Shown one piece after another: positions 52,352 through 59,869 of a stretch of 64,000 bases of DNA. Where the stretch lies: positions 186,001 through 250,000 of the forward strand of contig JACKPN010000001.1 in the NCBI GenBank assembly GCA_024233575.1, in the 5' to 3' direction. A program made the position numbers and the translations under genes. The stretch's first letter is position 1. Each line of letters starts with the position of its first letter. This DNA is from Chlamydiales bacterium. GTDB lineage: Bacteria; Chlamydiota; Chlamydiia; Chlamydiales; Criblamydiaceae. Below the pieces are notes generated by a model. The model was given only the letters and a program-made list of their open reading frames with translations, was not told the DNA's origin and made no database searches.

Positions 52352-53629
52352 ATGTATTCGCAAGAAGATATCGCCAAGTTAGAAAATGAATGGCAGACAC
52401 TGCCCCGCTGGAAAGGGATCACCCGCCCTTATCATGCTGAAGAAGTCGTCAAACTGCGCGGTTCAATCACCATTGACTATCCCCTAGCGAGGATGGGTGC
52501 AGAGAAGCTATGGCACCTTCTCTCTCACGAGCCCTTCGTTCGTGCTCTCGGCGCCATCACCGGCAACCAGGCTGTCCAACAGGTACAGGCAGGGTTGAAA
52601 GCGATCTACGCCAGTGGATGGCAGGTCGCCGCCGACAATAATGATGCATTAGAGACCTATCCCGACCAGAGCCTCTACCCCTACCTCAGCATGCCGCACC
52701 TGATCCGCCGCCTTAACAACGCCCTGCGCCGCGCCGATCAGATCCAGCACTTGGAAAACAACAGCCACACCGACTGGTTTGTGCCGATCATTGCCGATGC
52801 CGAAGCCGGCTTTGGCGGTCCTCTTAATGCCTTTGAGCTTGTCAAAGCGATGGTCGAAGCAGGATGCGCAGCACTTCATCTTGAAGACCAGTTATCGTCT
52901 CTAAAAAAGTGCGGCCACATGGGTGGAAAAGTCCTTGTTCCTGCGAATATCTTTATTGAAAAGCTCATCACTGCACGTCTAGCTTGCGATGTCCTAAACA
53001 TCCCCACGCTCATCATCGCCCGCACCGATGCCCATTCTGCTTCTTTGATCCGTTCCGATTCCGATCCTGTCGACGTTCCCTACATCACCGGTAAACGGTC
53101 GCATGAAGGATACTTCCATGTCACCGGCGGCGTGCCGTATGCCATCGATCGCGCCTGCGCTTTTGCGCCTTACGCTGACCTTCTTTGGTGCGAAACCTCA
53201 ACCCCCGACCTCGGTGAAGCGCGCGAGTTTGCCGAAGGCGTCCATGAGAAGTTTCCTGGAAAGTGGCTGGCATATAACTGCTCCCCCTCCTTCAACTGGA
53301 AGGCCAAGCTCAACGACAGCGAGATCCGCCATTTCCAAGAGAAACTTTCAGAAATGGGATATAAGTTTCAGTTCGTCACTCTTGCCGGATTTCACACTCT
53401 CAATGCCAGCATGTTCGAGCTAGCGCACAACTACAGCAAGAGCGGCATGGCCGCCTATGCCGATTTCCAAGAACATGAGTTTGACTTGCAGAAAGAGTGC
53501 GGGTTCAGCGCCATCAAGCATCAGCGTTTCGTCGGCGCCGGCTACTACGACCAGCTGAGCATGACCATCACAGGTGGCGAGTCCGCAACAACGGCACTCA
53601 CTGGCTCGACTGAAGAACAGCAGTTTTGA
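52352..53629 (+). CDS. aceA: Isocitrate lyase
   Basis: Splits isocitrate to succinate and glyoxylate. 425 residues; the active-site signature KKCGHMGGKVLVP is complete, with Mg2+-binding IADAEAGFGG and LHLEDQ, and NCSPSFNWKAKL further on. Together with aceB it allows growth on C2 units such as acetyl-CoA from fatty acids. The last ~200 bases have been duplicated downstream (55117-55323). A TATACCGAAA palindrome begins 18 bases after the stop. Confidence 0.96.
   Translation: MYSQEDIAKLENEWQTLPRWKGITRPYHAEEVVKLRGSITIDYPLARMGAEKLWHLLSHEPFVRALGAITGNQAVQQVQAGLKAIYASGWQVAADNNDALETYPDQSLYPYLSMPHLIRRLNNALRRADQIQHLENNSHTDWFVPIIADAEAGFGGPLNAFELVKAMVEAGCAALHLEDQLSSLKKCGHMGGKVLVPANIFIEKLITARLACDVLNIPTLIIARTDAHSASLIRSDSDPVDVPYITGKRSHEGYFHVTGGVPYAIDRACAFAPYADLLWCETSTPDLGEAREFAEGVHEKFPGKWLAYNCSPSFNWKAKLNDSEIRHFQEKLSEMGYKFQFVTLAGFHTLNASMFELAHNYSKSGMAAYADFQEHEFDLQKECGFSAIKHQRFVGAGYYDQLSMTITGGESATTALTGSTEEQQF
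53377..53583 (+). repeat. Direct repeat, original copy (3' part of aceA)
   Basis: 207-base stretch inside aceA that recurs in decayed form at 55117-55323 with a constant offset of 1740 bases and no indels. Confidence 0.9.
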
Positions 53630-53647
53630 AACAAACAGAAACTGCTG

Positions 53648-53680
53648 ATATACCGAAAACGTATCGTTAACGTATCGGCA
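53648..53680. repeat. TATACCGAAA repeat, copy D (partial)
   Basis: Left tip TATACCGAAAACG matches copies A and C, but the rest (AACGTATCG twice, around TT) differs. It lies 18 bases after the aceA stop and 85 before the HAD-like gene. Confidence 0.55.
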
Positions 53681-53764
53681 AAAATTCAGAATAAAAAGAT
53701 AGAATCAAATGCGGATCGCCTGATATACCTTTCTTTCTTATAAACAAAATTTCAGGAAGCAAAC

Positions 53765-55003
53765 ATGAGCATAGAGACAACCTCCAATCCAAACTTCATC
53801 ACAATTGTATGTGATATTGACGGAGTTCTTGTAGATAATGGTTGTCGAAACCCAAAAACCGCAACATTTTTTCTCAGAAACGGCCATATCATTCAAGCTT
53901 TAGCCACAAACTACATTTTCCCTGGAGTGGCCGAATTTTTCCAGAGACTTATTCAAGAGCCCAATATTCGCTTAGCGTTTTTTAGCAGTGGCGCCGATAA
54001 ACGTAATTCCTTGTTATGTCCACAGCTTCTTGAACGAGCGCTGGGCCCCGAAAAAGCGCAACAGCTTTTACCGAGTATAAAAGTATGTTCTGCAAGCCAT
54101 CTAGTGCCACATCAAGGCGCTGACAAATCTTATGGATTGGAAAGCGGCAAAACACAAAAAGATCTAACAAAACTAGGTTTAACCGAACAAGATCTTGACA
54201 ACGCAGTTCTTATCGAAGATAACGCTAGTTACGTAAGCTTCGGCCAAGCGCGGAACTTTCTTGAAGTTCCAGCTACGACCTCAAAAGATTTCATGTTTTT
54301 AGACCGTAATATTGATCAATTCGATAAGGCTGGTTATTTTTCAGTTCCCGTGTCCGTACTTCGAAAACCATATGAGAATCAAGAAGACTTTCCATATATA
54401 ACAAACCGCCGTTCAATCGCAGAGGGCGGGCACATCGAGGTGTGTCGTCTATCTTCAGGCGGATATCAGATAGCTTATAAGAGAAGAGGCCTGCAAGAAT
54501 ACGTGGTAGACCATTTGAAGGAAAAGGAAAACCATGAGCTTTGCGAGTCCCTTGCCAACCTAAACTACAGCTATGACAGAGCATATCTAAAGAATGGCGA
54601 GGTCTTAAAGCAGATACACGCTTGGATAGAAGAACGTGGAGGTGAAACTAAGATAAAAAAATTATACCATGAAGCTAATCGTATTTATTACGTGGCAGGC
54701 ATTCTATTTACCGCTCTAGAACAAGCTCGGAACGAGCAACGCTCCTTAAGTTCTGTTCTATGTGAAATGCAGTATACTGCCACAGGAGAAGGCTCCTACA
54801 AACCGAAGTTCTCTGAAAGACAAAAGGAAGACCGCTGGTACCATCGAGGTCTGTCCGAGCTCCGTAAGGTAAATTCCGCTTTGCAGTTCACTCACCCTAT
54901 CAATTATTGCGAAACAATCAAACCCTCTCTTACCGAAGAAGAAAAGCAGATTATCAATACAAGCCTTAAAAATGAAGATGATAATGGGTGCGTAATCATG
55001 TAG
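53765..55003 (+). CDS. HAD-fold (FCP1-like) protein with C-terminal CaaX box, family member 2
   Basis: 412 residues. HAD motif I is VCDIDGVLVDN with both Asp (D17, D19); motif II lies in LAFFSSGADK; the acidic motif IV is VLIEDNASY, so catalysis remains possible. The C-terminal domain shares HAWIEERGGE..KK and NRIYYVAGILFTALEQA with its paralogs. The final residues are GCVIM: a Cys, two aliphatics and Met form a classical CaaX farnesylation box, meaningful only inside a eukaryotic host. No Sec signal peptide, as expected for a type III effector. AGGA stands seven bases before the ATG. Secretion and prenylation are inferred. Confidence 0.8.
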   Translation: MSIETTSNPNFITIVCDIDGVLVDNGCRNPKTATFFLRNGHIIQALATNYIFPGVAEFFQRLIQEPNIRLAFFSSGADKRNSLLCPQLLERALGPEKAQQLLPSIKVCSASHLVPHQGADKSYGLESGKTQKDLTKLGLTEQDLDNAVLIEDNASYVSFGQARNFLEVPATTSKDFMFLDRNIDQFDKAGYFSVPVSVLRKPYENQEDFPYITNRRSIAEGGHIEVCRLSSGGYQIAYKRRGLQEYVVDHLKEKENHELCESLANLNYSYDRAYLKNGEVLKQIHAWIEERGGETKIKKLYHEANRIYYVAGILFTALEQARNEQRSLSSVLCEMQYTATGEGSYKPKFSERQKEDRWYHRGLSELRKVNSALQFTHPINYCETIKPSLTEEEKQIINTSLKNEDDNGCVIM

Positions 55004-55413
55004 GTCATTCGCCAAAGTGGTCGTAGGTTCTTCATCAATTATGCGAAATCGATGCTGATGTTGGGTATGCCAAAAATTCAGTATCGCATAATAAGCTAAA
55101 AAATCATCACCCGGAGCACCCTCGCCGGATTTCACGCTCTCTTCCCAAACATGTTTGGGCTGACTCAGAACTTCATTTGAACCAACATAGCCGCCTACAT
55201 TGATTTCTAAGGGCATGAGTTTGACTTGCAAAAAAAGTGAGGGTTCAGCGCCATCAAGCATCAGTGCTTCGTCGGCGCCAACCACTACGACCAACTTCGC
55301 CTGACCATCACAGGCGGCGAGTCGATAAAAATTACAGAAAGTAAAGTTAGAATCCAATACTGACCCTATGATAACATTCTAAGATCTTATCTACTAAAAT
55401 TCAGAGGACTAGT
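55004..55413 (+). other. Intergenic region holding a decayed aceA tail
   Basis: 410 bases with no intact gene. 55117-55323 is a broken copy of the aceA 3' end; the remainder resembles the leader of the preceding HAD-like gene near the 3' side (AGTTAGAATCCAATACTGACC compared with AGATAGAATCAAATGCGGATC). Confidence 0.8.
55117..55323 (+). pseudogene. Decayed duplicate of the aceA 3' end
   Basis: Aligns with 53377-53583 without gaps, but has stop codons in the aceA frame (TAA in ATTTCTAAGGG, TGA in AAAGTGAGGG) and no start. Probably left by tandem duplication of an aceA-tail/HAD-gene unit; the copy lost about 90 bases that include the aceA stop and the palindrome. Confidence 0.88.
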
Positions 55414-56619
55414 ATGAGTATCGAGTCGAACACCGTTGTAAACCCTACCTGTACAGTTGTATTCGATATTGATGAAGTCCTCGTAGCTTCAGATGGTTCT
55501 AGAAATGACAACCTCAAATCATATTTTCGGAGAAAAGGTCATCTCATTGAAGCTCACAACAGGCACTTTGTTTTTCCTGGAGTAGCAGAACTTTTCCAAA
55601 GGCTAAATCAAGAGCCAAATGTTCGCTTAGCTTATTTTCGCCTTGGCTATCATTATCGCGATGCAGAGGAATTTCACCAGCTTTTTCATAAAGCACTTGT
55701 ACTCGATCAACAGCTCTCCGCAAATGTAAAAGTATGTGATAGAAGGGAGATACAATCTGGCATAGCCAATGGCTTGAAAAGCGAGAAAAATCTACATGAT
55801 CTCACACAGTTGGTTGACAATAAGGAAGACCTTGACAACACTGCCCTTATTGTAACCGACACTACTTACATCGAACGTGGCCAAACGCCTAACTTGCTCC
55901 TTGTTTCACCTTCGACCACTGAAAACTTCTGTAAGCTACCCAAACAAGTTGACCAATGGGATAGCGAAGGATATTTTTTGATTCCAGTACATGCGAGAAT
56001 AGGGCATATCAGGAAATTTCTTTGGCCAGGAGTCCGTAGTAAAATAGCAGAAGGAAAATGTATTAGGGCGTGTCCTTTACTTACGGGCGGATATAAGATA
56101 GCTTTTAAAAAACGAGGGAAGAAGGAATGCATAGTTGCCTACATGAATGAAAAGGAATACCCCGATCTTTGCAATATGTTGGCAAACCATGACTATTTCG
56201 TAGGCAACGCAAGAATAACAAATGGTGTAGTCCTAGAAAAGATCCACGAATGGATAGAAGAACATGGCGGTGAATGCAAAATTAAAAAAGTATATTATAA
56301 TGCCAATCGCATATATTACATCGCAGGCGTTCTTTTTACAGCTCTAAAACGAGCTCAGGACGAGCACCGCTCCTTAAGTTCTGTACTTCGCGATATGCAG
56401 TTTGTTGCCATAGGCGAAAATACCTACGAACCGAAGCTTGACGAGATGGAAAAGGAAGAACACTGGTACCATCTAGGTCTATCCTATCTTCAAGAAATGA
56501 ATCCCAAATTACGCTTCAACTGCCCTTACAGCTTTGTTAATACAATCATGTGCCCTATTACCGAAAAAGAAGACGAGATTATCAATCAAGAGCAAGAGCA
56601 AGAATGCGTGATCATGTAA
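55414..56619 (+). CDS. HAD-fold protein with CaaX box and altered active site, family member 3
   Basis: 401 residues. Motif I is VFDIDEVLVAS: both Asp remain, but the usual Gly is Glu. Motif II is LAYFRLGYHY (the Ser/Thr lost) and motif IV is ALIVTDTTY (acidic pair reduced), so catalytic activity is doubtful. The C-terminal domain keeps HEWIEEHGGECKIKK and NRIYYIAGVLFTALKRAQ. The protein ends ECVIM, again a CaaX box. It arose by tandem duplication with the previous gene. GAGG stands six bases upstream of the ATG. AT-rich. Confidence 0.8.
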   Translation: MSIESNTVVNPTCTVVFDIDEVLVASDGSRNDNLKSYFRRKGHLIEAHNRHFVFPGVAELFQRLNQEPNVRLAYFRLGYHYRDAEEFHQLFHKALVLDQQLSANVKVCDRREIQSGIANGLKSEKNLHDLTQLVDNKEDLDNTALIVTDTTYIERGQTPNLLLVSPSTTENFCKLPKQVDQWDSEGYFLIPVHARIGHIRKFLWPGVRSKIAEGKCIRACPLLTGGYKIAFKKRGKKECIVAYMNEKEYPDLCNMLANHDYFVGNARITNGVVLEKIHEWIEEHGGECKIKKVYYNANRIYYIAGVLFTALKRAQDEHRSLSSVLRDMQFVAIGENTYEPKLDEMEKEEHWYHLGLSYLQEMNPKLRFNCPYSFVNTIMCPITEKEDEIINQEQEQECVIM

Positions 56620-56817
56620 ATCATTCACCTGCCAAAGCTTGAATACAGGTGAATTTCGCGAAACTTCTCTACTACAAAAAAACAGTAGGATAAACATATT
56701 TTACAAATAGCCGATATTCAGAAAATATATTACTTCCAAGTCATCATAATTCTACGAAAGAAAGATAACCTTATGATAGCATTCTCGCATGTTAACCGCC
56801 AAAATTAAAAGCACGTT
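56620..56817 (+). other. AT-rich spacer between HAD-like paralogs
   Basis: Contains no open frame of note. The first bases (ATCATTCACCTGCCAAAG) resemble the start of the preceding spacer (GTCATTCGCCAAAG), supporting tandem duplication. Confidence 0.5.
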
Positions 56818-58068
56818 ATGAGTATAGAGCCAACCTCCAATCCGAACCCCATCTACACTGTTGTATTTCGTACTGAACAAGTTCTTACCGATACAAATGT
56901 TAGAAACGAAAATCTCGAATTATTTTTTCATAGAAAAGGCGATCTCATACGGGCTGATGCCCAATACTTTGTTTTTCCTGGGGTAACGGAATTATTTCAG
57001 AGGCTAAGTCAAGAGCCACATGTTCGCTTAGCATTGTTTAGCGATAGAAGTGAGCCTTATGTTACCGAGTTATGTCAGCAGCTTATTAAGCGGACACTTA
57101 GCTCCGAGAAAGAGAAGCAAATTTCTACAAGTGTAGAAGTATGTTCAGAAAAAAACCTAAAGCCGCATCAAGGCGACAGCCGATCCTATGGCTTGAAAAG
57201 CAGAGAACATCAAATAGATCTCAGAGACTTGGTTGACAATCAGAAAGACCTTGATAACGCTGTCCTCATTGAAACCTGCACTCCCTGCTTTTCCTACACT
57301 GCATACACTACATACACTACCTACATCGCTGGGGATCAAGCACCCAACTTACTTGTTGTTTCACCTTCGACCACGGAAATCTTCGATCAGCTATCCAAAC
57401 GAGTTGATCGATGGGATAGCGAAGGTTATTTTTTGGTTCCAATACGCGTAAACCAAAAATATACTAAGAAATTTCTGAATACATCAATCCGTGGCAGCAT
57501 ATCAGCAGGAAAATATATTAAAGCATCTCCTTTACTTACGGGCGGATATAAGATAGCTTTTAAAAAGCGAGGCGTACAAGAACACGGAATCGCTTATATG
57601 AGCGAAGAAGAACACCCCGATCTTTGCAAGTCGCTTGCCGACTTAGACTATTCCAGAGAAACTGTTAAATTAGAGAAAGGTTTGGTCCTAAAACAGATTC
57701 ACGAATGGATAGAAAAACATGGCGGTGAATGCAGAATTCAAAAAGTGTGTCATAAAGTCAATCGTATTTATTACGTCGCAGGCGTTCTTTTTACTGCTCT
57801 GAAACGAGCTCGGGACGAGCACCGCTCCTTAAGTTCAGTTCTTCGCGATATACAGTATACTGCTTTAGGAAAAGATACCTTCGAACCGAAATTTGACGAG
57901 TTGGAAAAGGAAGACCACTGGTACCGTCATGGTCTATCCGTGCTTCAAGAAGTAAATTCCGAATTACGGTTAACTCACCCAGCCAGCTATTTGAACACAG
58001 TCGCCCCCCCTCGTACCGATCAGGAATTTCAGATCATAGAAACAATTTTTGATGACGATGATTATTGA
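56818..58068 (+). CDS. HAD-fold pseudoenzyme, family member 4
   Basis: 416 residues, closest to the preceding paralog over the C-terminal domain (HEWIEKHGGECRIQK, NRIYYVAGVLFTALKRAR). Motif I has become VVFRTEQVLTD, losing both catalytic Asp, and motif IV is VLIETCTPC, so this should be a pseudo-phosphatase. A run of 9-base repeats expands the motif-IV region. It ends FDDDDY with no CaaX box. No ribosome site is obvious before the ATG. A binding or regulatory role, or early decay, are both possible. Confidence 0.75.
   Translation: MSIEPTSNPNPIYTVVFRTEQVLTDTNVRNENLELFFHRKGDLIRADAQYFVFPGVTELFQRLSQEPHVRLALFSDRSEPYVTELCQQLIKRTLSSEKEKQISTSVEVCSEKNLKPHQGDSRSYGLKSREHQIDLRDLVDNQKDLDNAVLIETCTPCFSYTAYTTYTTYIAGDQAPNLLVVSPSTTEIFDQLSKRVDRWDSEGYFLVPIRVNQKYTKKFLNTSIRGSISAGKYIKASPLLTGGYKIAFKKRGVQEHGIAYMSEEEHPDLCKSLADLDYSRETVKLEKGLVLKQIHEWIEKHGGECRIQKVCHKVNRIYYVAGVLFTALKRARDEHRSLSSVLRDIQYTALGKDTFEPKFDELEKEDHWYRHGLSVLQEVNSELRLTHPASYLNTVAPPRTDQEFQIIETIFDDDDY
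57295..57330 (+). repeat. Four 9-base tandem repeats inside the HAD pseudoenzyme
   Basis: TACACTGCA, TACACTACA, TACACTACC, TACATCGCT in frame, encoding a Tyr-Thr-Thr/Ala pattern. Absent from the three paralogs. Confidence 0.8.
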
Positions 58069-58322
58069 GCTATCATAAAAATCTTTCACCAAAAAGATGT
58101 TCTAGGAGTCATCATTCAAGAGAAATCATCACTACTGTCACATATGCCGAGAATGGTTCTAAAATCTTCTTTTCGGAATATGAAATCTTCCTAGATAATC
58201 AGATCGACAAAGTGCGAAAGTTAAAAAAATTCGCTTACGAGCTCTGTTATGCTAGCTTGTCATACTCTTCCTATTGTATTGTTGAATGCCATTCTAACCT
58301 GCTGAGAGGAAATATTGAATGA
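58065..58322 (+). CDS. Doubtful small protein after the HAD array
   Basis: An 85-codon frame starting with TTG in overlap with the preceding stop and ending in overlap with the next ATG. Ser/Tyr/Lys-rich, no recognised family, no membrane segment. It may be the remnant of a larger gene or the N-terminal part of the following one after a frameshift. Confidence 0.35.
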   Translation: MSYHKNLSPKRCSRSHHSREIITTVTYAENGSKIFFSEYEIFLDNQIDKVRKLKKFAYELCYASLSYSSYCIVECHSNLLRGNIE

Positions 58323-58903
58323 CTGTTGAAGTAACCAGAGCTGAATCTATTGCATGTATCATGGCAACAATTGCAAACGAAAAAAAATCCACCGCAAAAC
58401 GTATTTTAGCTTTTCGTAAAGTAGCCATTCTTGGCGATGATTACACACCGAACTTTCTTCGTAGACTTTTAAGATTTTGTAACAATACATTGCTTACATC
58501 TATACCAAGAGCTATTAATGAATGTCTAAATGTTTCCATTGACCAAACTGATACAGATTTAAAAATATTGATCTTCGAGGTGTGCAACAAAATTTTAACT
58601 GGAACAAACGAACACGAGAACTATAGCGAAACGCCGCAGAAAAGAATCCTGGAACAATATGTCAACTTCACCAAACTTTTCCATGAATGGATACTTGAAG
58701 AGATCAAAACAAATAACCTTCATAACATAGAACAAGATCTTACCGTGACAAATAAGCTTTGGAGGTCATGTTCAGCTATAGACATTTCTACTCGTCAAAT
58801 TGCGGAAAATGCAAAAATACTTCTGGAAAATCAGAAAAACGAAGATTCTGATCATTCAGATTGTGAATTACCACAATTTACATTAGATGAATTATTAACC
58901 TAA
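58319..58903 (+). CDS. Unknown helical protein
   Basis: 194 residues, almost entirely predicted helical, AT-rich, without signal peptide or membrane helix. Not recognised. The Asn- and Thr-rich, Lys-poor C-terminus ends in an acidic stretch (NEDSDHSDCELPQFTLDELL). GAGAGGAAATATTGA precedes the ATG. Its location after the HAD paralogs and its composition suggest it belongs to the same accessory block. Confidence 0.6.
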   Translation: MTVEVTRAESIACIMATIANEKKSTAKRILAFRKVAILGDDYTPNFLRRLLRFCNNTLLTSIPRAINECLNVSIDQTDTDLKILIFEVCNKILTGTNEHENYSETPQKRILEQYVNFTKLFHEWILEEIKTNNLHNIEQDLTVTNKLWRSCSAIDISTRQIAENAKILLENQKNEDSDHSDCELPQFTLDELLT

Positions 58904-58939
58904 TCTCATTGTCTGCAGTAATAATTTGGAAATTAAAAG

Positions 58940-58960
58940 TGAGGGGCTTTCAACCCCTCA
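58940..58960 (-). terminator. Intrinsic terminator of the CT504-like gene
   Basis: Stem TGAGGGG/CCCCTCA, seven-base loop, then (minus strand) CTTTTAATTT. Placed five bases after the stop of the gene at 58966. Confidence 0.8.
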
Positions 58961-58965
58961 AACGA

Positions 58966-59799
58966 TTATTCTTGAGGTGTATGCACTTTGTCGTTGCTAT
59001 CCTCAGAATGCGATTCCACAGTAGGTTCTACCACAGATTCTTCCTCGACAGGTGTAGTCTCTAACGCAGGGTCTTCCTGTACGGGTGCAATCTCTACCGA
59101 CTTCTCTTCTTCAACAATTGGCTCCTGAGCAACCTCTTGTTGTTGCTGCTCCTCTTCTTGAAAGAAAGCCTTTTTAAAGAGCTCATTGTCTTTGTAACGC
59201 TCGATCGTATCGGAAATTAACGTTGGTGGCGGCGGAAGCAGCGAAGTAAGAACTGATGTGGTGGTCTCAAGAGCTTCACGACCTACCGACTGTCCTTTCT
59301 TCGAGGGCTTAGGCAGAGCAATCTTCTCTTCACCTTCCTCTGTGGAAGAATCGGAACCGTTCTCTTGATTGCCTTCTTCACCGGAATTGCCTGATCCACG
59401 CCCGCGACGACGACGGATAGTACGGCGACGCTCACGCTTTTTCTCTGAACCTTTGGGTTCCTGTTCAGCAGGTTCCTCGGAAGCGGTCTTCTCCGGGCTA
59501 GCTTTAGTTTTGGGTGACTCTTTACCGCCAGCGATTTTTATCGAGCGGTCAAGACCAACATTTTTCAAGACCATGCGAGGCTCGCGAACCTCAAGGATCT
59601 CGTAATCAGTAACAGGAACAAGAAAAGCCTTCGGCTTTTCCAATGAGCGAAAAAAGAAAGAGTGTCCAAATGAGACGACTTCTACGGCATCAACAAAATA
59701 CTCTTCTTGCCCTGTTCCTTTACTGCTGCGTACTACAAGTTTGCATCCCTCTTTGGAGGTGATGACTGATTCTATGATTGGTTGGCGTGTAAAATCCAC
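58966..59799 (-). CDS. Conserved chlamydial protein resembling CT504
   Basis: 277 residues. The first ~95 form a conserved beta-rich domain (DFTRQPIIESVITSKEGCKLVVRSSKG, VVSFGHSFFFRSLEKPKAFLVPV) that I recall from chlamydial CT504, which also follows gapA. The rest is low-complexity: a strongly basic patch (KKRERRRTIRRRRGRGS) and then long acidic Glu/Pro/Val-rich stretches. The basic patch could bind nucleic acid. Function unknown. GTG at 59799 is the start. Its position next to gapA is the main support for orthology. Confidence 0.8.
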   Translation of the reverse strand: MDFTRQPIIESVITSKEGCKLVVRSSKGTGQEEYFVDAVEVVSFGHSFFFRSLEKPKAFLVPVTDYEILEVREPRMVLKNVGLDRSIKIAGGKESPKTKASPEKTASEEPAEQEPKGSEKKRERRRTIRRRRGRGSGNSGEEGNQENGSDSSTEEGEEKIALPKPSKKGQSVGREALETTTSVLTSLLPPPPTLISDTIERYKDNELFKKAFFQEEEQQQQEVAQEPIVEEEKSVEIAPVQEDPALETTPVEEESVVEPTVESHSEDSNDKVHTPQE

Positions 59800-59869
59800 G
59801 GTTATTCCATTCCATCGTTAGTGGGAGCGCCATCGTCATCAATTCAGGAGTAGGCGCCCGCCAGGGTTT

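Noticed and set aside
54758..55357. 199-codon minus-strand frame across the HAD gene end and the aceA remnant
   Set aside because: Spans unrelated duplicated sequence, has no family motif and is antisense to the CaaX-ending gene.
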